NCBI RefSeq assembly: GCF_037975245.1
Contig: NC_092566.1
Coordinates: 10,633,501-10,697,500, forward strand
From: Apostichopus japonicus
Lineage: Eukaryota > Echinodermata > Holothuroidea > Aspidochirotida > Stichopodidae
Length of the DNA stretch: 64,000 nucleotides
Direction: 5' to 3'
Shown one piece after another: positions 23,190-32,946 of this stretch (position 1 is its first letter; every line of letters starts with the position of its first letter). The notes below the pieces were generated by a model, which saw nothing but the letters and a program-made list of their open reading frames with translations, had not been told where the DNA came from and did not search any database. Position numbers and translations under genes: made by a program.

Positions 23190-23384
23190 CAGATTATGTA
23201 AACAAACAAAGAACAACACACCAGAAAAATTCCACTTCACGACCGGTTTCATCCCTTGTTTTTTTTTGGGGGGGGGAACTCATCAGGCGAAGGTGGGAAT
23301 CGAACCCCCCAATCTTGTGTCATAGACCGAAGTCTGTACCACTCGACCACAGTGATTCAATGGTGTGTGAATGCGTATAAATTG
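23190..23384 (-). mobile_element. tRNA-derived SINE-like unit with hammerhead motif, copy A
   Basis: On the minus strand there is a pol III A box TGGTCGAGTGG (plus-strand 23339-23349) and a B box GGTTCGATTCC (23296-23306), about 32 bp apart as in a tRNA-like head. The B box is followed at once by CCACCTTCGCCTGATGAG, a hammerhead core, GTGAAGTGGAATTTTTCTGG and TGTGTTGTTCTTTGTTTG. The same ordered blocks occur on the plus strand at 43643-43841, so this is a dispersed family. Sequence shared with that copy extends upstream of the A box to about 23384 (ATTTATACGCATTCACACACC), further than a simple tRNA-type transcript would include. Confidence 0.8.
23235..23292 (-). ncRNA. Hammerhead ribozyme motif, copy A
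   Basis: Read on the minus strand: CTTCGC, CTGATGA, then a variable stem II (GTTCC...GGGAT) closed by a long C/A loop, then GAA, ACCGGT, C and GTGAAG. All invariant core residues are present (CUGAUGA and GAA, A15.1 paired to U16.1, C at position 17). Stem I pairs CTTCGC with GTGAAG over six base pairs including one G-U. Stem II pairs GUUCC with GGGAU (two wobble pairs). Stem III is the self-complementary ACCGGU with no loop, which cannot fold within one molecule but suits a dimeric hammerhead. Predicted cleavage is between plus-strand positions 23241 and 23240. Activity is untested. Confidence 0.65.
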
Positions 23385-23451
23385 ACAGTTATACAAAGCC
23401 AATTTATACGCATTCACACACCAGTGAATCACTGATGTGGTCGAGTGGTAC
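23336..23451. repeat. Large inverted repeat formed by head-to-head SINE heads
   Basis: The left arm 23336-23384 and right arm 23400-23451 are reverse complements over about 48 bp, with a few mismatches and a 2-3 bp indel (GTACCACTCGACCACA against TGTGGTCGAGTGGTAC; GGTGTGTGAATGCG against CGCATTCACACACC). The spacer is 15 bp (23385-23399). In RNA or single-stranded DNA this would form a long hairpin. Confidence 0.92.
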
Positions 23452-23455
23452 TAGT
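23385..23455 (+). mobile_element. Truncated SINE-like head, copy C
   Basis: ACAGTTATACAAAGCC, TTTATACGCATTCACACACC, AGTGAATCACTGATG and the A box TGGTCGAGTGG match the first ~70 bp of the plus-strand copy at 43643. The match ends just after the A box, so the B box, hammerhead and tail are missing. It lies back-to-back with copy A and shares the spacer. Confidence 0.75.
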
Positions 23456-25085
23456 TTCGTTTAAAGGTTGATCCGTATCGACAGAAATGTTATTGTGCCG
23501 ACACGTGCTAAGAGCCTTGAAAAGTGTGATGATGTTTGTAGATGTAATTCCTACTCTCAGAATTACTCCTATAGACACGGAGTGATCTATGTTCAATTAC
23601 ACAACTATCAGATAAAATGCCAGTAGAGAGGTACAGTAATCAAAGTAATCAAATCACTTTCTGCTTATTAATTTGAAGATGAAAGATACCAAAATTGATA
23701 GTCTATATATATTCAATTGTCACATGACACATACTGTCATGTATATCGTCCTATAACCAGACACGTTTTGATTGCATTTCCCTCCTCAATTTAGGAAACA
23801 ACCTCACTTCAACCATTGTCGTAACCGTGGGATATGAACTCCATATCTTTCTACGTCCCCCCCTCCCCGCCCTCCAAAAGTAAATATTAAACTTGAATGC
23901 ATCCGTGTCAACAAAACCTCTGGTAATGAAAGACACTAGTTTGTGATAGTTATATAACTACATCAAGGTACATCGGTTTTTCCAGACTCTTTCTTATCCA
24001 GCTCCGAGTGGAGGAGGAGGCTTAACCAGGTGTCGGAGTACTTTCAGCTTCTATGCTAAAGCACCAGATTGACTATCTAATCAATTTACCACTCTCTTAA
24101 TTTCATTTGTAAACTTTCAGCAAATGTCTGTCTATACCAGAGCGCGCTAGATACGTTAAAGCAGCGTGATGCATGCCTGGCCACAGAAAACCAAACAAAT
24201 TACTGAAACTAGTATATATTTATAGTCATGAGCTGATCTTGAAAGGGTTTCTAAGATATGATCTATTAAATGATTTGTGGAAGCTCCTTCGTCAATATCC
24301 ATAATGCACAGCAGATTTTTTCATTGGTTAAATTCTTCTAAAAATATTTTGAAAAGAATTCCACCGATTCACATGATGCTTAATTTCTTCTGCCGATTCA
24401 CATGCTAGTAACACAATAATATTGTAGCTGTAATATCAAAACATTAACAACATAATTGTTATCATAATATATATCATTGTAACCATGTAATACTCTATGC
24501 AACAATATTATTGTGAATGTTTTATATTATATTATCATGATACAATATTATTGTACATGATAACTATGTGAATCAGGTGATTTCTTATCATGGAATGTTA
24601 GGTCTGTTAATTGCATGTGTAAAAAGGATCAGAATTTTCACATTACAAGTATTTAATATGGATCACATTAAAGGATGTATCAACATGGATATGTGCCTAT
24701 AAATTATGATGATGGTTGTTTGATAATGTCCCCTCCACTCCAAAGTAAATATCAACCTTTCAAAATACCCATATGAATTTGAAATATATATCCACTATGC
24801 AACTTTAACTGATTTTGTTTCTAGCCTGAAGATACTTGTATTTGGCTTTGAAGAACTGCTTGGCTTAAACATCAATAGAATACATTTTCATCATGCCGTC
24901 TCGTATTTTTCCATATCTCTTTTGGTTTTCTTTTCTTCTTATTTTGCTCTGGCAAGCATGTTTGTTATCAAATTTTCCTACAGAACATAAATCATGTTAA
25001 GAATGATGTGAAATTACAAGCAGTCCTTACTTAGAATTATTTCCTTTTTTGTCTAAAATATGAAGTAACTTTTTGTGTTTTTCAG
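23456..25085. other. Noncoding stretch with AT inverted repeats
   Basis: No gene is supported. The inverted repeats at 24412-24556 are listed separately. The words TACGTTAAAGCAGCGTGATGC at about 24151 resemble the terminus of the element at 32326 but no partner end is seen. Confidence 0.45.
24412..24556. repeat. Cluster of AT-rich inverted repeats
   Basis: CACAATAATATTG (24412-24424) and CAATATTATTGTG (24503-24515) are perfect 13-bp inverted repeats separated by 78 bp. A second structure follows at about 24531-24556, where TACAATATTATTGTA is a perfect odd palindrome flanked by ATCATG and CATGAT. The core AATATTATTGT is thus present three times in about 150 bp. Confidence 0.8.
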
Positions 25086-25260
25086 CAATTTTACCAAACC
25101 CTCCCCAATTAAGTATTACTCAAAACGAGATTACCATTCATTATACATTTCGAGAAGTCTTCCTAAATTTCCCCAATAAATGTTCAAGGTGGATGATGAG
25201 TACTTTATTAATTTCATTCGTTTATGGATATTTCATTGCCCAGACAATTATTATTGCAAT
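25086..25260 (+). other. Candidate internal exon encoding a membrane-segment peptide
   Basis: A pyrimidine-rich acceptor (TTTTTGTGTTTTTCAG) ends at 25085 and a consensus donor GTAAGTC begins at 25261. The 175 bp between are open in one frame on the plus strand. The peptide includes LPNPPQLSITQNEITIHYTF and REVFLNFPNKCSRWMMSTLL. It then continues with the hydrophobic ISFVYGYFIAQTIIIA, which together with MMSTLL looks like a membrane helix. I do not recognise the family, and no partner exon was found within the window. A chance pairing of splice signals around a 63-codon frame is a serious alternative. Confidence 0.25.
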
Positions 25261-25359
25261 GTAAGTCTCATGCCTGTAGCAAGTTGGAAAAATAAATTGG
25301 CAATATTTTTTCGACTTTAAATCCATTCCTTGAAATGCAGGTTTGCCAAACTAAACTAC

Positions 25360-25540
25360 CTATATATATATATATATATTCAATATATATATATATATTC
25401 TATATATACGGTAGCTACGGTTGTATTAAATTAGGACTAGAAACCAAACGCCTATATATATTCTATATATATATATATTCAATATATATATTAAATATAT
25501 ATATATATAGATATATATATATATATATATATATATTTAT
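25360..25540. repeat. Two (TA)n arrays around a unique segment
   Basis: TA-rich arrays with TTCTATATATA and ATTCAATATATA interruptions at about 25360-25407 and 25452-25540 flank a unique stretch (GGTAGCTACGGTTGTATTAA to CAAACGCC). They share the same interruption words, suggesting they were once one array. Confidence 0.85.
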
Positions 25541-26117
25541 CAACTTCAATGTGTAAGAATGCCTGGTGAATTACAACAAACATTGACACATGATTAGATA
25601 TGGTATAATCTACTTGTGCATTATCTCTTAGGCATTGTATCAACAAGAAAAGTTATGTTACAGATTTGCAGTTTATAGTTCACGGCATGAGTATAAGCGT
25701 AGGATCCAAATATTTTGAATTTTTATTGATTCTAAGTATAATGAGAAAAAAAGTCTTAAAGAAAGATGTTAATGGAAAGTTATACAGACGAAATTCCAAA
25801 TCTTCTTAATCTTTTGAAAGCATGACCAAGTTTTATAGCAATTGTTCAAACTTTAAAGTGACTATTTATTTAACAATTGCAAAGGCTCACAGTCATTTCC
25901 ATAGTTTCTGTAATTAAAATTTCAACTTTTGAATAATCTGTCAAAAAAACCTGTCATTTAATACACAGATAAAAGTCATAAGTATTCTGGAATATTCAAA
26001 ATGAAAACAATTTGGTTTACATCAGCATCTTCACTTTAAAGGAGACACAATCCCCATCAGCCATCATTATTAGTCAGTGCCATAGAGATTAATATCATAA
26101 ACAACTCTCCCATACAG
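25541..26117. other. Noncoding stretch
   Basis: AT-rich sequence with no gene, repeat or RNA feature that I can support. Confidence 0.4.
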
Positions 26118-26574
26118 TAAGGTGACCATATTTTCCAGACTGGAGTCAGGGACATTTATTGCGTGACTGATATGGGGAAGTGGTCTAAGAGGAGCGGAGT
26201 GTCCCCCTCCCCTTTGGAAAATTTTCAAGTGCCTAAGGTGCTTAGATGTAAAATGGTGATACTCAGAAGCACTTATTAAATCTATTTTATTTAAAAAAAA
26301 TTTAGCTTTTCCTTAGATGAAATTCACTTACTTTACGTGGTTCTTTCAGAGCTTATGGGTTGCTTGTGTCATAAATTTGTGTTCCGTTCCGTTCTGCGAG
26401 TGCACACTTGACTAAATTTTGTTTTTACAATTATTTTACTAATAATGTGGGATATTTACGAAATTCCTGAACAATTTGACGAATCGGGGACATTTTCGGG
26501 GACACTTGTTCATCGGGGACAGCACACTGTAATTGGGGACTGTCCCCGAAAATCGGGAACGTCTGGTCACCTTA
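26118..26574. mobile_element. Non-autonomous hAT-type MITE with 8-bp TSD
   Basis: The left end TAAGGTGACCATATTTTCC and the right end in reverse complement (TAAGGTGACCAGACGTTCCC) share TAAGGTGACCA exactly. The flanks are CCATACAG (26110-26117) and CCATAAAG (26575-26582), an 8-bp target duplication with one mismatch. Sub-terminal GGGACATTT, TCGGGGACATTTTCGGGGAC and GGGGACTGTCCCCGAAAATC runs are characteristic of the GGTGACCAGACGTCC class of hAT MITEs. The 457-bp body has no transposase, and the open frame that leaves its right end is incidental. Confidence 0.9.
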
Positions 26575-26582
26575 CCATAAAG

Positions 26583-29500
26583 CAAATAGAACTCTTGTTA
26601 TATCATTTGGGAGAATATCACATACAGATAAGATTCCTAAAATTAACTCACAATTGAGGCCGAAAGACTTGATCAAATTATAGTTTAAATGTATCAAATC
26701 ATTGAGACCACATAGACTTCATGTTTCTTCATGGTTTTCTTTATTTCTTCTTACAAAGTTATAATCTCTGAATTGGAAATAAGATGCTGCAGATGCTGGT
26801 TCTAAAATATTGAAGCTCTTTACATATGTCCTATAAGCATTGGCATTGGTTTCAATGTCAAAACATGTTAAATTCTTCCTTGAAAATATGGCGAATATAA
26901 GGAGAAACAATATAGAGAGAGTAGGAGGTTTCAGATCGGAGTGGCATTATGACGTCACAGAGTTACAACAATGACAACTCCCAGACGACAAGAATTATAT
27001 ACTGGGATATCTCCCGAATGTAGCCTTAGATGTTCGGGGGTGTCATTCTTCACAGAGATCTCATGTCATATAAGCTAAAGATTATGGTTGGGTTTGTGTC
27101 GTCACCTTTTGAGAGGGTAACGGAAGAACAAGGACATTGCATTGCTTGACATTTGCATGTCTCATAAAAGAGCACATTTTCATCTCACGCAATTTCATCT
27201 CACAGTGAGTAAGAGCTCGAATTGTGATGTGGTTCCTCGCCTCTCGTCATTGACGAGAAAAATAACAAAACAACAAAAGCAACGTCGTCGTCAATCAAAT
27301 ATGACTTCCTTACCACAGACGTATATTGACAAACTGACTCATTAAAATATCAGAATCTTGTCCCTTCTCCAATCTTGATAGCTCGGAACAATTAGCATCT
27401 CGTTAACTCTTTTTACATACGTCCTGACCTTTTCAAAACCGCTCGTTTAAAAGCACAGATATTTTTGGAACCCCAACAGCCTAATTCCACCTCCAATGTC
27501 AAGAGGAGGGAGTTTAATATGGTTTTCAAAGCCTCATTTTTTTTCTGCATTGGCTTGTAACTTAAATATGACTATAGGCATAAGTCCTATTTATACATTA
27601 TACAATTGAATAATAATAACTGTAAAGTAGCACAGTGACCTCCTATGTGTCGCAACGATTGATTTGACCGATAATCTGCTCCTGATCAAAAACATCTATT
27701 CCAATGCCCCCCCCACCAAAAAAAAATTTGCATCCCAAATATTTGAATGGGATCTTTTATTTCTTCACTAATTACAAAATGTATGTATATAATGCTAGAC
27801 TTCACTATGTCTGGTGCATTTTTGGTGTACAACATGCAAATTAAGAGCAATGCCAATTGGTTTTATCCGCATCTATAGCCTAGTTTGATTGAGGGGTACT
27901 GCAGCTTGCATCTTATCTTAGGAAGGTTGTTAAAGGGGGGTGGACATTTTTCATTTCGTTCATTGTTATTAAGGAAATGGTATCTATAAAGAAAGACATT
28001 AACCATTCTTTTATTGAATCATTAAACAATATCTGAACTAGCTTCTCTGTTATATTACCTAGCATTATAACAACAAATCTTTCTATTCTTACTGTCCATA
28101 ATTATCTTATTGAAATAATGAAAGGGCAAACTGACGAGCCGGTATAATTAAGCATCTCTTCGATTGAATATAAAAGTCACAACTTGTACAGTCAAATAGT
28201 AATTATGAAATGGGGACAGGTGCTAAAAGAAAACAGGACGATGCTTTGTGTTACAAGAAAATTATTAATAGATATTGTTAATAATTCCAAGATGTTAACA
28301 ATTCATCCTTGGACGACTTATCAATTTATTATGTGAAGTCATTTTAATTCAATGACAGTTAGAAATATTGTTCCTTTCACAGCTGTACCTAACTTTATAT
28401 TTAAATTGATACATTGTAAACAGTGCAATGCCTACATTTTCTATTTTATTTTGACTTGGAATGTCACCGTGAGAGGTGTGAAAGACTGAATGGTTTTTGT
28501 CTCCATCGCTCCAGGCACTTTCTGACGACCTAACCATCTGCTGAGACTAATCTCGAGAATTGGGGTATTCGTCTAAATTAGACGAGCATTATGAGACACT
28601 TAGGACTAAAAATGCCCCCAAGATAAACTAGCTAATGAAACACTGGAATGAGGCAGCCTATAGGTTATGACTGATATGTATTAGCTTAAAAGTGTACTTT
28701 AGTTCAACTATGAAATTTATAAGCTTAGGCTGATAGGATATGACCCATTTGTATTAAAACTATGCACGTGTAAAAAGCTCCATATTTGCCAATGTTGAAT
28801 TATAGAGTATGTCACCACTTGGCATTGTTGTAATTACCTGATTGTTATTTACAGGGAAGATAAATACCTGCTATTTAACTCTCACAGTTAAAATGTTTAA
28901 ACCCCCAGTTTTGTATCTTCTTACAGTGGGATATCCAAATCTCAGCACTCTTAGCACCAGAAGAAATACCAAAGCAGGCTTAAGATATACAAAAATTACT
29001 CTCACTGGTAGAATGAGGAGGGCAGCAAACCACACTCATGGACTATGGAGGCATGGTACGTGTGTAAAGTTGCAGGAAATGTCCTAAACTGTTGCAGAGA
29101 TTGACTTCAAAGTTTGTGACATCACAACAGCTAGGGGCCTGCAGAAGCAGTTGTGCTAAAATAAAATGAATATTTCACAATTTTCATTTGGCGTGTCAAA
29201 ATTCTCTCGTCAATAGGGAAAGAATTTATATCTGGTTCTAAAGAATGTAACACAATTTTTTAACTCAACTTCTAATACAATTTGTTTCCAGCAAAGAATG
29301 TAAAACAGGCAGAAGATCTCCTCATTTGCCTTAAGGATATACCTTGCTCAAAATGTTGTCTTTTTTCAAATTTTAACCTTTTTCTTCCTTTTTTACCCCT
29401 TCAAATAACTTTTTTTCAATGTTGTGATTGAAAAGAAAAAAGCCAAACTCACTCAAATTCCTGCCTGGTGTTTTTTCTTTCTATTTTGGCTTTTCCAGGC

Positions 29501-29926
29501 CAGCGGAAAAAAACCCAGAAATCCTTGAAATTGTGGATTCTCTAGTATGTTAATATTTTATAATACACTATATATATACTATGCTCTTTCCAATTGCCCA
29601 AAAGAACCCCCTGCAGCAAGTGCGAAGAAGAAGATTTTGACTGATTTCCCCTGTGATTGACCAATTCTTCATGAAGCTTATTCAGTAGACAAACCGAGTA
29701 ATTATTTCTAATTTTCATAACTCAAAATGTAGAAAAGAGGGTATCGTGTATAGCTACCCAGCCCATCCCCATAGTGATATCCATCAGGGATTCTAACATA
29801 ACATCGAGAGCGGAGATGGATCTCGGAAACGGGAAACGGTGAAGATGGAGACAATCTCTCCTCGACACAAAGATGAGGCCTGAATAAACCGAGAGGCAGT
29901 CCCATCATCATGCCAGTAACAATTTT
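26583..29926. other. Noncoding stretch
   Basis: No gene is supported. A weak pyrimidine-AG/GT pair brackets about 28918-29054 within an 81-codon plus-strand frame, but the frame has no recognisable motif. A poly-A/C block lies at about 27708-27727. Confidence 0.4.
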
Positions 29927-29989
29927 TATTGTGACAAGATGCCTCTTTATATCTTGTTTCCGTTCGAAGCTGAATTCATGATACTGGCA
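29927..29989 (-). other. Possible decayed C2H2 zinc-finger fragment
   Basis: Within a 106-codon minus-strand frame (29708-30028) the segment KCQYHEFSFERKQDIKRHLV keeps the C2H2 finger spacing: Cys, two residues, (His where the second Cys belongs), three residues, Phe, five residues, Ile, two residues, His, three residues, (Ile where the last His belongs). Two of four metal ligands are lost, so it would be non-functional if derived from a finger. No second finger follows. Chance resemblance is quite possible. Confidence 0.12.
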
Positions 29990-31616
29990 TTTATGTCCCT
30001 CTGAAATTCTTAAAGGATTCCTTGACAATTGCTTGGATTATGATGAAAGGTTAAACTGCTCTGTGGATTGCCGTTAATATGTTTTTCTAATTTGTTTTTT
30101 TTTAACTTTCTTTTTTCATTATTAACCTTCCCCTGAGCTTTCGATCCATATTCTTTTCACACATTTCCAAAATTAAATATGGGTGCAAGAAACATGTTCA
30201 TGTTAGCAGCTTAATATATTCAAAAAATTGTAGGATTCAAATTCTGATACGAGTTAAAAAGAATTTTTATAATTCTATAAAATTAAAAACTGCTGCAGTT
30301 AGTTTGTGGAGTTTATTGCTCCATTTCGAGCAGTTTAATTCATTTCTCTGCCTTTGGACTTTTTCTTTTTCTTCTCTTTTAATGATGACATTGGTTGCAG
30401 TGTCACCACTGTTAAAATCATTGTTGTGCAACCTTGAAAAGAAAACCAGGGAAGTGTGTTTCAGATCCTAATGGTACTATACTCTACAAATAAACAAATT
30501 TACAAAATGACAGTTTCCAGACAGGATTTTTAGACATATATGGATACATGTCTGAATATAAGGAGCAAGATTTTCCTAAACTGTTTGGGGAAGTAATTCA
30601 TTTATAAAGACCTCTATTACAAAATATCGACCACAGAGGCTCGGTTTTAATTGTCTCCTTTTTAAAGGCTCTTTTAAGCTTTCTTTTGTGGTTAATTGCT
30701 ACAAGTACTTAATACTTAATCTGACTTGATCCTTGATGTAATCGTCCCCAGAAAACTCTTTCGATAATTAGAACAGAATAAATGATATGAGCAAATACAT
30801 TATTTGGAAATTTGCCCACAACTTTAACTTCCAGTTAATTATTTGACATGAAATTTGACTAGTCAAGCATTATGACCTACATTATTATGGTATGTTAGTA
30901 TTGGACTATCATCAAATGCTTAATAATTGAACAATCTCAGAACGCTGTCTTAGTATGAGGTCAGACTAGTTTTTCTTTTTAACTTAAAACATCAACACTG
31001 GATAAACCTGGCTAGAAAGAAGTGCATATATACAGCTGGAGACAGGTAAAGAGAGGGGTATAAAGGTATCATCAAAGTTGGATAATAAATTACCTCAAAC
31101 TAAGCTGAACTTAGACTCCCTAGGGGCAGGATTAACCCAAACTCCTGGGATTCACAAAAAAGGGGTTACTTAAAAGATTTACCAAATCCCATCTTCTTAA
31201 TCTCTTTATCTGCAAGGGGATGTGTTACCTGCAGCAAGTCAGGAGTTGAGTCTGTTTATGACAAGAGGTTTGAGCTACAAAGAAATGATTTCTTTTCCAG
31301 AGAGAGGTATACTGCATGGTACATGCAATACAAGTTACCAGTCTCATACAGCATCTTGGCTGTTTATATGACCGAAAGACTTGGGCAAGTTTAAAATGAG
31401 CATGTATTGAAATATTACTACTATACTGTAGTCTGACCTAATTTGCACTATCAATGTTTCTCCTCTAAAACTGACTACATACTGTATGTTTAATGGTACG
31501 AAATACTGATTATACTTTAACTTTATAGTTTTAAGTAGGTTATGCATAATGCTGGTATATATTGCTTTAAATAACAAACTTTGAATAATCATGGAGCAGA
31601 AACAACTTATCTATCT
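29990..31616. other. AT-rich noncoding stretch
   Basis: Nothing beyond short open frames and pyrimidine-rich runs near 30080-30125 and 30355-30385. Confidence 0.45.
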
Positions 31617-31638
31617 ATTTATATATCTATATATGTAT

Positions 31639-31677
<39 letters not shown>

Positions 31678-31711
31678 GATATATACATATGCACATACAT
31701 ATATATATATT

Positions 31712-31770
<59 letters not shown>

Positions 31771-31771
31771 C

Positions 31772-31806
<35 letters not shown>

Positions 31807-31822
31807 ATATATTTATATATAT
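31617..31822. repeat. (TA)n microsatellite array, about 200 bp
   Basis: One of the longest AT arrays in the window, mostly TA with TAC, TAG and TTT interruptions. Frames of alternating Tyr and Ile that cross it are artefacts. Confidence 0.95.
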
Positions 31823-32325
31823 GTAATTATCATGAAATATGATTTGATCGATCATGATTGAGATACTCCATGTAGCATATTATGTAAAAACAACAACACC
31901 TTAATTACCAAGCAAACCAACACTGTGATTAATAACTTGCAGAACTGTGTCCATGAAACATTAAATGACATGCTTAACATGTAATTTACGAGGTACATTA
32001 ATGAAAGGCTTTATCCATGTGTGCTACAGTACCACTACATGGCAATAACAATTTTGTGTATTTGTATTTATTTCCATTAAAGCAAGAAAGTTAAAGGCAT
32101 CCCTATCGATTCCCATGGGATGCTTCCGCTTTTCTTTGGAACCCTAGATATTACGGAGTACTAATCCCCCTCCAGCAAGACATGAAATGTCAGATAGTTT
32201 TTGGGGAGCCCTAGATCATGGCTGGATGCTCTTGGTGTCACCTATATGTCTGGAAAGTAATGACATAACTGTGTAAGAGAAGAAGTAATCCCAAGGACAA
32301 AATCTACTTGACTTGCAAATGTGTA

Positions 32326-32946
32326 TTAAAGCAGCATTTTGCGTTTGGTCGCCGTTTTCTATTTTTTTGACATGTCCATCGAGTTTTTTACATATATCAA
32401 TCACAAAACAGCAAATTAAGATATCAGCCAAGTTTTTCCCTGCCAACATCGTTAATTGGCGAGTAATTAAGGATATTTGCAGAGAATGAGAAAGTATCCA
32501 CGACAAAATTCCACATTTAAAATTAATCGCATACAGTACCCCAAAGACACTAGTTTGAATTCAACCAATCAGAGATGCAGGTTTAGTTATGAGCCGTTGC
32601 TAAAAATAGATTCAAGACTTTGCGTTGGCACAACCAGGGAGTTGTTATGGAACTCCCTGGTACAACTGCCATATAGACTGTACACAAATCAAGCTTGGTG
32701 TTGGATTACGTATTGGTCAATGACGTTCGTATTGTTTAAATATTCATATTATGGGCGAGGTTAATTGGGATCCCAACGGAAAATATCTTGGAGAAAAACG
32801 AAGTTGAAAGTTGCAAATTTTCGACTTTTATGCCACCATTTGAAGTAAGATTTAAATAGATAAGCTAGTTATGTATGTCGTTATGGCAAAGTGGAGTCAG
32901 TGAGGTTGAGAAATATCATAGAAAAGGATGCAAAATGCTGCTTTAA
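32326..32946. mobile_element. 621-bp element with 17-bp perfect terminal inverted repeats
   Basis: The left end TTAAAGCAGCATTTTGC (32326-32342) is exactly the reverse complement of the right end GCAAAATGCTGCTTTAA (32930-32946). The body carries a perfect 11-bp hairpin, ACCAGGGAGTT/AACTCCCTGGT with a 7-nt loop, at 32633-32661. Two other partial TTAAAGCAGC starts occur at about 24155 and 37109. No transposase is present. Terminal TTAA on both sides would fit a TTAA target duplication, but outside that I see no matching flanks, so the superfamily is unassigned. Confidence 0.82.

Noticed and set aside
23281-23350. A functional tRNA gene on the minus strand
   Set aside because: A and B boxes are present, but the region lacks a clean cloverleaf with acceptor stem pairing and runs into the hammerhead sequence. 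The same unit recurs at 43.7 kb as a dispersed repeat.
28842-29087. 81-codon plus-strand frame with internal acceptor- and donor-like signals
   Set aside because: The peptide has no recognisable motif and the implied exon boundaries are weak.
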